This document shows, piece by piece, positions 24,040 to 32,390 of a DNA stretch of 64,000 bases (position 1 is its first letter; each line of letters starts with the position of its first letter). The DNA is from a virus. The stretch covers positions 45,985 to 109,984 of IMG/VR virus record IMGVR_UViG_3300044956_000431. One strand, written 5' to 3'. The notes under the pieces were generated by a model. That model was not told the DNA's origin and made no database searches. It was given only the letters and a program-made list of their open reading frames with translations. Both the position numbers and the translations under genes were made by a program.

Positions 24040-24055
24040 GGGTAAATATTTACCC
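24040..24055. promoter_or_regulatory. Palindromic divergent late promoter (TAAATA on both strands)
   Basis: A perfect 16-bp palindrome (GGGTAAAT/ATTTACCC) fills the entire gap between two divergent start codons. On each strand TAAATA ends 7 or 8 bp before an ATG (24056 plus, 24038 minus). It is read as one element driving two leaderless genes. Confidence 0.6.
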
Positions 24056-24850
24056 ATGCAACTACCCAACATACTTGGAACTTGTGACCAAGACGAAACA
24101 TTTGTTTACACTGCCTGCGATCTAGGTTATTTTGATGAGTTTGGATCTGTGTTGATCAACAGCATCCGACAAAATACTGATCTAGGAATACATGTACATC
24201 TTTTCAATCCAGTCAAAAATCAGCTAAAATGGTGCAGTGCGCAACAAAGAGTTTCATGCACTTACGAATATGTCGAACCTGCACAGTTTGCCGCATCAAG
24301 CCAAAGATGGTGCAATGTTCCCATAACCGAACCTGAAAAAAGTTTTCACCAACGCACACTCACTGCCATGACCAAAGGTCGAGATCAAAGTATACAAGAA
24401 CGCATGATGAAAACATATTTTGCCTGTGCTAGATTTATACGGCTAGCAGAGATATTTTCCAATTGCCCAGTTATTGCCATTGATGTGGATGCTGTAGTGC
24501 GGTCTACTTTTCCTCTTTTATCTGTAGACAAAGATTTTTACATACATCATATATCAGGAAAGAAAGCACGATTTCTTGCTGGAGGATTGATGTTATATCC
24601 CACAGTTGGCTCTAAAAGATTTCTTGCCCAGTACTCGGCCAAACTAAAAGAATATTTTGAAAGAGATTATGTGTACTGGGGACTAGATCAAGATCTACTG
24701 GATCAACTAGTTCCCCAGTACAACCACGGGCAACTACCTATGTCAATGATTGACTGGAACATGTCCAATGACAGCGCTGTATGGACGGCCAAAGGCACTC
24801 GCAAAGAAGACCAACGATTTATCGATGAGAAGAAGAAATATATCGTCTGA
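24056..24850 (+). CDS. Glycosyltransferase-like protein, leaderless (plus strand)
   Basis: 264 residues starting MQLPNILGTCDQDETF. An ATG at 24038 lies inside the palindromic promoter and is rejected. The N-terminal VYTACDLGYFDEFG, the DxD motif in VIAIDVDAVVRS, the acidic WGLDQDLLDQLV and a C-terminal WNMSNDSAVW fit a GT8-like (GT-A, metal-dependent) glycosyltransferase. It is encoded on the strand opposite to the rest of the sugar island, and its last 32 bp overlap the 3' end of the next gene. Substrate unknown. Confidence 0.75.
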   Translation: MQLPNILGTCDQDETFVYTACDLGYFDEFGSVLINSIRQNTDLGIHVHLFNPVKNQLKWCSAQQRVSCTYEYVEPAQFAASSQRWCNVPITEPEKSFHQRTLTAMTKGRDQSIQERMMKTYFACARFIRLAEIFSNCPVIAIDVDAVVRSTFPLLSVDKDFYIHHISGKKARFLAGGLMLYPTVGSKRFLAQYSAKLKEYFERDYVYWGLDQDLLDQLVPQYNHGQLPMSMIDWNMSNDSAVWTAKGTRKEDQRFIDEKKKYIV

Positions 24851-25748
24851 TTGCTGACCAAAGCTGGCCGGTGCGTACTTCGTCATTGCTCCAGTGTATG
24901 TTAGCAATCTCATGTATCCATTGAGATCTGTCAGGCATGGGTGGATCTACTATCAATGATATATCATAAAATGCTACATCTGCCGCCCAACTGTGCCTAG
25001 GATCTTCTACATAGCATGGCACACCTTCGATCACTGCTACCACATTGGGAGTAGAGTTATACCCAACAGCACACCAACAGTTGACTAAGTCATCTCGGAT
25101 GTTGTCGTTGACGCTGACGATTACTTTGTCCTTGGCTGTGTATCTTTTTTGTATTCTGTCCACTTGTTTGTGTCTTGACCCATCCCCTGGGTGCATGCGA
25201 ATCACGATAGGTCGCTTGAGATCTATTTTTCTAATCTTGCTGATAGTTTTTTCCAACCAGTGATCCTGATTGTTACCAAACATATTCCAACCCTTGGGGC
25301 GTTGGCACAAGATCAATATGTGCTGTCCGTTGGCTCCTTGCCTCCACGGTTTCATCATTGTGTTATGCCAAGACGCATAGCGATCCCACTTGGTTTCATC
25401 TAACTGATCAAAAAGGTAAATGCCATTATTGGGATACACAGAGTTAAGGCTGTAACGGTGCCATTCGTGTTCTTTGCAAGCATAATGAAGAATATTACTG
25501 TCAACAAAAATCTGCGGTGTTTTTTGTGCCCGCAGGCAGTTGATTATTTTTTTACGGAAGTTATCTTCCAGTGTATAACCCAGAACAAATCCTGCGTCCA
25601 AGAACTGATTGGGCAGGGCATTGTCTCGGTACTCAATGACTTCGTCACCATGGACTTTGACTCCGGCTTTGAAGTTGTCCATCAGCATCACTTTGTTGGA
25701 AAACTTAGCAGGATTGCTGATCGAGTTATAAAATATTCCTACTTTCAT
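24819..25748 (-). CDS. Glycosyltransferase-like protein, paralogue of 23190-24038
   Basis: 309 residues starting MKVGIFYNSISNPAKF, coupled to the next gene upstream by an ATGA overlap. C-terminal motifs RPIVIRMHPGDGSRH, VNCWCAVGYNSTPN and VIEGVPCYVEDP match those of the gene at 23190-24038 and of capsule-polysaccharide transferases. PDRSQWIHEIANIHWSNDE is a further shared block. It is probably a cytoplasmic GT-B-type enzyme acting on an unknown glycan. It converges with the plus-strand glycosyltransferase, overlapping it by 32 bp. Confidence 0.7.
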   Translation of the reverse strand: MKVGIFYNSISNPAKFSNKVMLMDNFKAGVKVHGDEVIEYRDNALPNQFLDAGFVLGYTLEDNFRKKIINCLRAQKTPQIFVDSNILHYACKEHEWHRYSLNSVYPNNGIYLFDQLDETKWDRYASWHNTMMKPWRQGANGQHILILCQRPKGWNMFGNNQDHWLEKTISKIRKIDLKRPIVIRMHPGDGSRHKQVDRIQKRYTAKDKVIVSVNDNIRDDLVNCWCAVGYNSTPNVVAVIEGVPCYVEDPRHSWAADVAFYDISLIVDPPMPDRSQWIHEIANIHWSNDEVRTGQLWSAIRRYISSSHR

Positions 25749-26500
25749 TGCCAATCTTTAGTCTTGGTCATACTAATGTTGCCTTCCTCAGGCAAGGTAT
25801 TGCGTCCCATGATATAAGTGTTGATATGCATGAGTACCACAAACTGATTGATCGCATTGTCGGCTGGGTACCAGTAAGGTCTATAGAACTTGGTCAATGC
25901 TTGCGCCGCATCAGGTGTAATGGCATATCCGCTGGCGCCTGGCATGCTGAAGTTTTGCCAGTGACGAGCTTGCGGTATTCCTGAGGGATTTTCTAGATAA
26001 CTTTTTTGAGGTTCGCTCATAAAAGAACTTTTACCAAGACTCAATATAAGAACTCCGTCAAAGGCCACAGGATGGTATCCTCTGTAGAATTTGACATCAT
26101 CCTCGAATATCATTATGGGTTCATCTAACTTGGTACACAGTTTCCATAAGTTGTAATGACTGTAAAAGCAACCAATCACACCTGGCCGGCTCATTTTGGC
26201 CCGCTCGGACTCGCTGATCAACTGGCGTTCCACTATCTCGTATCGGTGTTTCTTTTTGAACTCTTCGTAAAGTTCTGGACGGATCAACTGTTCAATGTCG
26301 CGGTCGTCCAGCAAACGATTTTTTATGCTATAGGGGTAGAGAGTTTTTTTTGCTCGTTCGGCCAAGTCAATAGCTTTGTTACCAGGAGTACCTTCAAACA
26401 ACTTAGCATCGATACCATATTCCTTGAGTTGTTGTATCATCTCCGCAGATGAATTCACGCTGTGGGGACGTTCTGGAAGATAGATTACAAATGCTTTCAT
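25745..26500 (-). CDS. GT25-family-like glycosyltransferase
   Basis: 251 residues. MKAFVIYLPERPHS resembles the start of GT25 (LPS biosynthesis, LgtB-type) proteins. GVIGCFYSHYNLWKLC and IMIFEDDVKFY are the family's conserved blocks (the EDD motif binds metal), and MPGASGYAITPDAAQAL is the block that follows. The family adds galactose or glucose to outer-membrane glycans in bacteria; here the acceptor could be a host glycan or a virion protein. ATGA overlaps couple it to both neighbours. Confidence 0.85.
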   Translation of the reverse strand: MKAFVIYLPERPHSVNSSAEMIQQLKEYGIDAKLFEGTPGNKAIDLAERAKKTLYPYSIKNRLLDDRDIEQLIRPELYEEFKKKHRYEIVERQLISESERAKMSRPGVIGCFYSHYNLWKLCTKLDEPIMIFEDDVKFYRGYHPVAFDGVLILSLGKSSFMSEPQKSYLENPSGIPQARHWQNFSMPGASGYAITPDAAQALTKFYRPYWYPADNAINQFVVLMHINTYIMGRNTLPEEGNISMTKTKDWQ

Positions 26501-27150
26501 ACAGAAAAAACTGCTTCGTGGCGATAACGATCTATGATTTTGTACCCAAACTGTGCAAGATACTTTTCAACTTCAGGAAAAGGTTTATCGTATCGCAAAC
26601 CGTGACCGGCTTCTTCCACTGCAATGATTGGCAAATATCGTTTGATAGTTTGTTCTGCTCCGTTAAGTGCAAACCATTCAAAGCCTTCTATGTCCAAATG
26701 TATGTAAGAACACACATCAAGATTCAAATCATCGATCATTAGTGTAGGTATCTTGTCGTGGCGTACATTCTTTTTGGCCCTCTTTACTAAATCTTGTCCG
26801 CCAGCTATATGGTTTTTGCCGCGGTTGTCCTCGCGCCAGGTTACACTAACTAGGTTTCTTTCATTACCGATACAGGCTTGATACTTCATGACATGCCTCT
26901 CAGGATTGTTTAGTGTCAGACAAAGAAAGTTGACATTATCAGGCTCAAACACATAAACTCTTTCAAACTGTCGGGCATAGATCTGTGTAAACCAACCCAT
27001 GTTTCCGCCGGCCTGAATCATGACTTTTTTGTCAGGCACATGGGTCATTAAGTGCTCGGGCAGATCTGATTCTTTCTTGGTCCAGTCGAAGCATCGGACT
27101 TCGTTCTTTGGCCACCAAAGGCCTTCTCTCATTTCCAGTTGGTCTATCAT
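26497..27150 (-). CDS. FkbM-family methyltransferase
   Basis: 217 residues. KVMIQAGGNMGWFTQIYAR is a Gly-rich SAM-binding motif of the FkbM type, VYVFEPDNVNFLCL gives the acidic strand-2 end, and YIHLDIEGFEWFALNGAEQT is the diagnostic FkbM block. Such enzymes O-methylate sugars or small molecules. It lies in the sugar island between two glycosyltransferase genes, so methylation of a sugar on a glycan is the simplest reading. Substrate unproven. Confidence 0.85.
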   Translation of the reverse strand: MIDQLEMREGLWWPKNEVRCFDWTKKESDLPEHLMTHVPDKKVMIQAGGNMGWFTQIYARQFERVYVFEPDNVNFLCLTLNNPERHVMKYQACIGNERNLVSVTWREDNRGKNHIAGGQDLVKRAKKNVRHDKIPTLMIDDLNLDVCSYIHLDIEGFEWFALNGAEQTIKRYLPIIAVEEAGHGLRYDKPFPEVEKYLAQFGYKIIDRYRHEAVFSV

Positions 27151-27151
27151 T

Positions 27152-27838
27152 TTATATGTTCCTTTGTTGGCAATATTCAGTTAATATGCGTTCTCTGTGC
27201 CACTCTTCGCTTTGTGGTGTATCTGCAAACTCATGAAAGCAGGGAGTACCCAAGGTATAGTGTAACAGCTTGGCGTTGGTGTTTGGCCCGTATTCATCAG
27301 GCAACCAGTTCCACTCTGGAGGTAGTTCGCCTATATGTTCGTCGTCTAACCAAGAGAAACGGTGAAGAAAACTACCGGTTGAACCTTGGATGAACTCAGG
27401 GGTAAGACGCCTGTTAGGAAAGCTACTACAGTTCCAGAGAATAACACTACTCCAATTTTTCCTAGGATAATCTTCATTCTTTGCTCCAAGATATTTCACA
27501 GGCATGCAAGTTTTGTAATCATGTTTAACAACCATGACATCTTTGTTGGGTTGTTTAAGATTCCAAAGATTCGTGATGTCATCGCGCACAATCATGTCGC
27601 CATCGATAAAGATAGCCCATCCCGACCAATGCATGAGATAAGGTACAAGAAATCTAGTATAGATAAAATGATTGGATCCATCAGTATGCGTTTCATCGTA
27701 ATCTTTAAACAGATTCAACGCAACAGGATGTATGGCCACAGGTTGTGTGGCATGTCTGATAATCGAGTTTGCACAGGTATGGAAGGCTATGGCCTCTCTT
27801 GGATCATACCCTACAAATACAGGAATGATATCACTCAT
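27152..27838 (-). CDS. GT8-like glycosyltransferase
   Basis: 228 residues starting MSDIIPVFVGYDPREAIAFH. FIDGDMIVRDDITNLW contains the DxD motif, KNWSSVILWNCSSF is a conserved active-site stretch, and the C terminus has LLHYTLGTPCFHEF. The motifs match small GT8-like proteins of other environmental T4-like phages. It is coupled to the adenylyltransferase-cupin gene by an ATGA overlap. Acceptor unknown. Confidence 0.8.
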   Translation of the reverse strand: MSDIIPVFVGYDPREAIAFHTCANSIIRHATQPVAIHPVALNLFKDYDETHTDGSNHFIYTRFLVPYLMHWSGWAIFIDGDMIVRDDITNLWNLKQPNKDVMVVKHDYKTCMPVKYLGAKNEDYPRKNWSSVILWNCSSFPNRRLTPEFIQGSTGSFLHRFSWLDDEHIGELPPEWNWLPDEYGPNTNAKLLHYTLGTPCFHEFADTPQSEEWHRERILTEYCQQRNI

Positions 27839-28611
27839 TTTCTTTGTATATCCGTTTCCTCACAACGATCACCATATTGTATTTCAATGATCTTGAGTGG
27901 TTCTGTGCCTTCATTGGCCAGCTGATGCCATTCACGTCGATTAATTACCAACATCTGATGTTCTGTGTATCGACCATGCAGTTCCGCATCTGATGACCTG
28001 TTCAGAGTGTACAGCGTGGCTTCGCCTTGGCTGACAAACCAAACTTCGCCACGATCTTCGTGACGTTGCATACTCAATGTTTGACCTGGGTCCACTGTTA
28101 GTTCTTTGAGTTTGACTCTTTCATTGGGCTCGTGTAACACACGGTAGTATCCCCAGGTGCGTTCAGTCTTGGGTGCTTTCCATTGTTCCAATATCCAAGA
28201 GCTCGAATTATCTTTGTTGAAACCGCCCACTCCAAACACAAACTTGATATTGTTATCGTTGACATCCATCTCTGGAATATTTTCGTTGGTACGATCACCA
28301 CCGTTGGCGAATATTATTTCATCTTGTGGGTACATGGCCCTGACATTGTGTATGGCTTGCTTACTTGACCCGTCACTGTCATCATACACAACACAATGAT
28401 CTACCATTCGTAAACTTTGCACGATGTTGACTCGTTCCTGCATTGGCAGGAAAGGTCGACCTTTTTTGCGTGTGAGCCAGGCGTCAGAGTTGACTCCTAC
28501 TACTAAAATGTCACCCAGTTGTCGAGCAGCCTGGAAGTAGGCGAGATGTCCAGAATGAACAGGGTCAAATCCGCCAGTTACAAGTACGATTTTTTTCATA
28601 TGGGTATTCAT
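27835..28611 (-). CDS. Cytidylyltransferase/adenylyltransferase fused to a cupin domain
   Basis: 258 residues. Residues 5-150 are a nucleotidyltransferase of the HxGH class (GGFDPVHSGHLAYF, then KKGRPFLPMQERVNIV), as in glycerol-phosphate cytidylyltransferase and the heptose adenylyltransferase domain of HldE. Residues about 165-245 form a cupin (QRHEDRGEVWFVSQGEATLY, HQMLVINRREWHQLAN) of the mannose-6-phosphate isomerase C-terminal type. The combination suggests one polypeptide that activates a sugar or polyol phosphate and supports its isomerisation (inference). The start could instead be the ATG at 28599 (MKKIVLVTGG). It heads this part of the sugar island. Confidence 0.8.
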   Translation of the reverse strand: MNTHMKKIVLVTGGFDPVHSGHLAYFQAARQLGDILVVGVNSDAWLTRKKGRPFLPMQERVNIVQSLRMVDHCVVYDDSDGSSKQAIHNVRAMYPQDEIIFANGGDRTNENIPEMDVNDNNIKFVFGVGGFNKDNSSSWILEQWKAPKTERTWGYYRVLHEPNERVKLKELTVDPGQTLSMQRHEDRGEVWFVSQGEATLYTLNRSSDAELHGRYTEHQMLVINRREWHQLANEGTEPLKIIEIQYGDRCEETDIQRK

Positions 28612-28633
28612 AATAGGCCCATATTATGATACT

Positions 28634-29392
28634 TTATTGATGTCCCATCCAACTGAGACTCTTGTCAATCCAGGGCAACACAAGATTATGCTGCCGTAGA
28701 TATCCATATCGGTTCACGCATTCCACCGCCGAAGCAGGCAACAGACCTTTTTCTGCCAGGTGATACCAAGAAGTGGTTCTAGGCTCAATGGGTTCCTGAT
28801 TGCTGTTATATACTATGGCATGTAGCCAAGGATCGTTAGGCTGCTTCAGGAAGAATCCTGAACTGCAATCCCACCCTGTGACAGCCAACATGTGGATCAA
28901 ACTTACCATAGTATGATTGTAGTAACAACCCGATGGTTGGTCAAAGGCCTGGCGCGAAAATTCAATGTTAGTGGTTTGTGGTACTACCAACACCAGCATA
29001 CCATCTTTGGCACACAGTCGACGCCAGTTGGCAAGACATTGCATGGGATTGATCATGTATTGAAACACATCGTGGCACCATAAGATGTCTTGACCGTGCT
29101 TGATCTGTTGTAGGCTTTCGAGATCATTTTGTAGGTAAGTGATATTGGCTATTATGGCCTCTGAACTCAAACTGTCAACTAAATCGACTCCAGTGCATCG
29201 AATGTTCAACGGTGTAGGGTCATCGTCTCTGGTGGTACGAGTAGCCCACCATTGCAAATCCAATGCTTCATGGCCACACCCCAAATCTATCACACTGTCC
29301 ACACTTTCCATAAAATCGTCGTGTTCGTATAGATCGTTTAACACTCGCAAACTATGGGCATGGCTTTCTTGTGCGTTTTTAAAAGTTGTCAT
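28634..29392 (-). CDS. Class I SAM-dependent methyltransferase
   Basis: 252 residues. SVIDLGCGHEALDLQWW is motif I for SAM binding, CTGVDLVDSLS supplies the strand-2 Asp, and DILWCHDVFQYMINPMQCL with GMLVLVVPQ gives later motifs of the UbiE/small-molecule type. It lies between the glycosyltransferase-like gene (29379-30446) and the sugar nucleotidyltransferase, which suggests a glycan or sugar substrate. It overlaps the preceding gene by 14 bp. Confidence 0.8.
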   Translation of the reverse strand: MTTFKNAQESHAHSLRVLNDLYEHDDFMESVDSVIDLGCGHEALDLQWWATRTTRDDDPTPLNIRCTGVDLVDSLSSEAIIANITYLQNDLESLQQIKHGQDILWCHDVFQYMINPMQCLANWRRLCAKDGMLVLVVPQTTNIEFSRQAFDQPSGCYYNHTMVSLIHMLAVTGWDCSSGFFLKQPNDPWLHAIVYNSNQEPIEPRTTSWYHLAEKGLLPASAVECVNRYGYLRQHNLVLPWIDKSLSWMGHQ

Positions 29393-30446
29393 GTATTAAC
29401 CTATGTATTGCGTCGTTATGTTTTTCTAAAGCAGTTGTATGTATGTGTTTGATCAACTCAGCATTTTTAATCAATCGACTCCAATGTTGCTGTCGTAGTT
29501 CGTTGAGGTTGAGCTGACAAACGCAAGATACCAGTTGTACTACTTGAGTCATACGCACCCACGGATCTTGAATTTGATCGTACTGGTGGTTATCAAACAA
29601 ATCATCAAATACATCAACCCCCATTTGTCTTACACTATCTACCAGTCCAGGTACAGCATACCATATAGGAAACTGATGCCATGCCAAGGCTTTGAATGTT
29701 TTTTCTGTTATAAACACACTGGTCCATGTATTGGGATCCAGTTGACTAGAACTTTCTACAACAAGGTTGACCGGTGCCTGATAAAACTTTTGATGATCAA
29801 TCCTATGTTGAAATACTTCATCAGCTATGGGTCGATCCACAATCATTGGAAACGGCTGCGGATATATCAACTTTTTAACTTCAGCACTGGCATCGACTCC
29901 GTTGGTACCAAATGTCATAATCATGTCGTTGACGTTGATTTTGGCCAACAATCGTTTGGCAAGATTTCCACGATCAACACTGGCGCGGCGCATTAGGCAC
30001 GTCAGTTTGTGGGTCATGGGTATTGCAGTCCAGTCTATGTGATATTGCTCGAGATGCATGTACCAGTTGCCATTGTAGATCAGTCTATCAGGCAACGACA
30101 CAGCAGGATATGGCAGTTGAGATACGTCTTCCACTGCGCTAAAAACAACTCTAATATTATGCGACGGTACTTCTAGTTTGTGTGTCAGATACTTGTAAAA
30201 GTTTGCAAAATCCGCCGAGGAGATACCTTCGGGCTTGAGATCAAACACCCATATAAAGTTTTTTTCTTTTTGAGGAAAAATGTTTTTCTTTGCACAGTCC
30301 TGCTCAAACATTCTTTGTAACTCTACTTTACATTCTCGTAACACATCTGCAGATATTTCTTTCCAGAGAGCATAGTAAACTATGCTTTCTTTTTTGACCA
30401 ATCTCTCCGGAGGCGCTTTTACTCCCGGCAACAATTCTTCACTCAT
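29379..30446 (-). CDS. Glycosyltransferase-like protein, paralogue of 40105-41130
   Basis: 355 residues starting MSEELLPGVKAPPERL at the ATG 30446, which overlaps the uvsY stop (ATGA); the longer reading to 30542 lies over uvsY and is rejected. The C-terminal half has SVFITEKTFKALAWHQFPI, VPGLVDSVRQMG and FDDLFDNHQYDQIQDP, which match in order the protein at 40105-41130. The TEKT pattern resembles the C-terminal donor-binding region of GT10-like (fucosyltransferase-type) enzymes. Function is predicted weakly. Confidence 0.65.
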   Translation of the reverse strand: MSEELLPGVKAPPERLVKKESIVYYALWKEISADVLRECKVELQRMFEQDCAKKNIFPQKEKNFIWVFDLKPEGISSADFANFYKYLTHKLEVPSHNIRVVFSAVEDVSQLPYPAVSLPDRLIYNGNWYMHLEQYHIDWTAIPMTHKLTCLMRRASVDRGNLAKRLLAKINVNDMIMTFGTNGVDASAEVKKLIYPQPFPMIVDRPIADEVFQHRIDHQKFYQAPVNLVVESSSQLDPNTWTSVFITEKTFKALAWHQFPIWYAVPGLVDSVRQMGVDVFDDLFDNHQYDQIQDPWVRMTQVVQLVSCVCQLNLNELRQQHWSRLIKNAELIKHIHTTALEKHNDAIHRLIHDNF

Positions 30447-30895
30447 ACCTGTATATCTTCCATTCCTGCTGTTCGCAATCGCACAATGTGACCCATTTGC
30501 CATTGCTTGGTGTCTAGGCCTTTCATGATGCCCAGCCAGCAATTGCGTAACAGAGCCACTTCGTTGATGATAGTCTCAAAATCTATTACTTCGTCTTCAC
30601 CGTCTACATATTTTTCAGCGTCGCGGCTGGTCAATGCACGAGCATAACCCTCAAGATATTTTTGAAAGTGCCTACGGCGTATCTTTCGTAGTTGTATGTT
30701 GAGATAGTTAAGCACTGCTTCAATCTCTTGCAGTTGGTTGAAACGATGTTCAGTAATACCTGGCAAAGCTGAAATATTTTTTTCTACGACTCCGCCAATG
30801 CGGCATTCTTTTTTAGCTTCGTCAAGCTCGCGTTCATAGTGCTGAATAAAATCAGGTATATTGGCAAGACTGGCAGTGACTTTACTGTACCACAT
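30443..30895 (-). CDS. uvsY: Recombination mediator, T4 UvsY homologue
   Basis: 150 residues starting MWYSKVTASLANIPDFI. The conserved stretches VEKNISALPGITEHRFNQLQ, EAVLNYLNIQLRKIRR and ALTSRDAEKYVDGE match UvsY of environmental T4-like phages. UvsY loads the UvsX recombinase onto gp32-covered single-stranded DNA. Its gene lies next to uvsX (separated by a radical SAM gene and a small acidic gene), as expected for the recombination module. Length close to T4 UvsY (137). Confidence 0.9.
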   Translation of the reverse strand: MWYSKVTASLANIPDFIQHYERELDEAKKECRIGGVVEKNISALPGITEHRFNQLQEIEAVLNYLNIQLRKIRRRHFQKYLEGYARALTSRDAEKYVDGEDEVIDFETIINEVALLRNCWLGIMKGLDTKQWQMGHIVRLRTAGMEDIQV

Positions 30896-32141
30896 TTTTA
30901 ATCTCCTCGACTAGCCAGGGAAATGTTTGCTTCCAGTTGAGTTGCCTACGTCGATCTATCTCATCAAGAAATATTGATAGTTGATAGATTTTGTGTTCAT
31001 CTTGGTCGCAAGATTCCACTTGTAGTTTGATACCAGTCATATATTCTTTGGCCTGTTTTTGTTGCCAAGTGTTTGTAGGCATAACATCTAGTATAGCATC
31101 AAAATCTTTAGAAAAAAACTTTGTACCAAAAATACCTGGATGTAAAAAGTCATGAGTCATGACTGTGGTAGAGAAATAGTGCCCAACTTCTCTTTGCTTT
31201 CTGATGCAGTTAATAAACTCAATCAACTCTGGCACTGTTTTTATTGTCAACACCGACAGTGTCTGATTTACATTGAGAGTGATCCAGGGTTGATCTGCTA
31301 CCAATTTGAAGTTTTGCTTCCACTGTTCTATGTCAATGCCATATCGTACATATTCTTGTTCTTTGCCAAAACAGTCAATGCTGGCAGTAAGATCAAATCG
31401 TTTGATCATTTGATTGTTGATAAGATGTTTTATGCGTTCTAACAAAGTGGCCAAACGATCTGGAGAAATCTTGAGATTACTAATGACGTTGAACTCTAGA
31501 CCTGGGCTTGGGTGTTGATCAAAAAAATCCAAACAACAATCAAACTGCTCTTGATAAAATGGTTCCCCGCCTAGTACGTGAAATCTTTTGATTGCGCCAT
31601 GATGTTGTTGCATCCATTTCCAAAAACTTTGAGTCAACTCTTTTTTGTTTGAAACCTGCTGACTTTGATTGTCAATGATCACTCCATATTTTTCAAAACG
31701 ACCAAACTTTTTGTTTTCAGCTTGTATCTTGCTGGAAAACCCGTCCCAACAATACAAACAAGACATATTGCAGACATTGTCAAAATAAACTTCCACTATA
31801 CGAGGTGTAACTTTAATGCTAGTTTGATCAATATCTAACTCAGGTGGATGCATGTCAGGAATAGACAGGTGAAACATTCGATCACTGGATCCACCAGCAT
31901 CTTCAATATTTTTACAATATTCACACCCGCCCGTGGGCCACTGCCCGTTGAGCATGAGAGATCTATCAGCTAGTTTTTTTGGTGTATTGTGAAAAGTATC
32001 AAACGTAGATGGTGTAAGCACATCTGCATTGACTCTATGGCAAGAACTGGTAGTACCATCATAGAGACGAATGGTACTCCAGTTCCACTTGAGTTGACAC
32101 GCAGTTGTGCTTTTGATTGGAAAATATTTTTTTGATTCCAT
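30882..32141 (-). CDS. Radical SAM protein with N-terminal auxiliary cysteines
   Basis: 419 residues starting MESKKYFPIKSTTACQ; the ATG overlaps the preceding stop (ATGA). Cys124, Cys128 and Cys131 (DNVCNMSCLYCWDGF) form the CX3CX2C radical SAM motif, and HVLGGEPFYQ is the SAM-binding GGE motif. Unusually the extra cysteines lie ahead of the core: Cys15, Cys34, Cys73 and Cys76 (TACQ, SSCHR, GGCEYCK), as in a family of twitch-domain proteins seen in environmental phages. Substrate unknown. It is the second radical SAM gene in the window. Confidence 0.85.
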   Translation of the reverse strand: MESKKYFPIKSTTACQLKWNWSTIRLYDGTTSSCHRVNADVLTPSTFDTFHNTPKKLADRSLMLNGQWPTGGCEYCKNIEDAGGSSDRMFHLSIPDMHPPELDIDQTSIKVTPRIVEVYFDNVCNMSCLYCWDGFSSKIQAENKKFGRFEKYGVIIDNQSQQVSNKKELTQSFWKWMQQHHGAIKRFHVLGGEPFYQEQFDCCLDFFDQHPSPGLEFNVISNLKISPDRLATLLERIKHLINNQMIKRFDLTASIDCFGKEQEYVRYGIDIEQWKQNFKLVADQPWITLNVNQTLSVLTIKTVPELIEFINCIRKQREVGHYFSTTVMTHDFLHPGIFGTKFFSKDFDAILDVMPTNTWQQKQAKEYMTGIKLQVESCDQDEHKIYQLSIFLDEIDRRRQLNWKQTFPWLVEEIKNVVQ

Positions 32142-32386
32142 CAATAGTCATCGTCGTTATAGGAATTCTCGTCCTCTTCTTCTTCGAGCTCTTCCTCTTC
32201 TTTGAGATAATCTGCTAAGGCACGTTTGATATCCTCGTCGCCCTTGAATGTGGCTTTGATATCTTCAGCATCTATGTCATTGTCAATCAGAATACTAACC
32301 ATGGTTTCGGCAGCTTCTCTACGGTCTACCGAGTTGATATATCTTTTTACTTCTGACCAAATTTCGTTTGTTAGTTCCACTGACAT
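32141..32386 (-). CDS. Small acidic conserved phage protein
   Basis: 81 residues starting MSVELTNEIWSEVKRY. The first 60 residues form a compact helical domain (RREAAETMVSILIDND, FKGDEDIKRALADYL). The tail is almost entirely Glu, Asp, Asn and Tyr (KEEEELEEEEDENSYN), which suggests a DNA-mimic or protein-interaction tail. It lies between uvsX and the radical SAM gene. Function unknown. Confidence 0.75.
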   Translation of the reverse strand: MSVELTNEIWSEVKRYINSVDRREAAETMVSILIDNDIDAEDIKATFKGDEDIKRALADYLKEEEELEEEEDENSYNDDDY

Positions 32387-32390
32387 CAGT

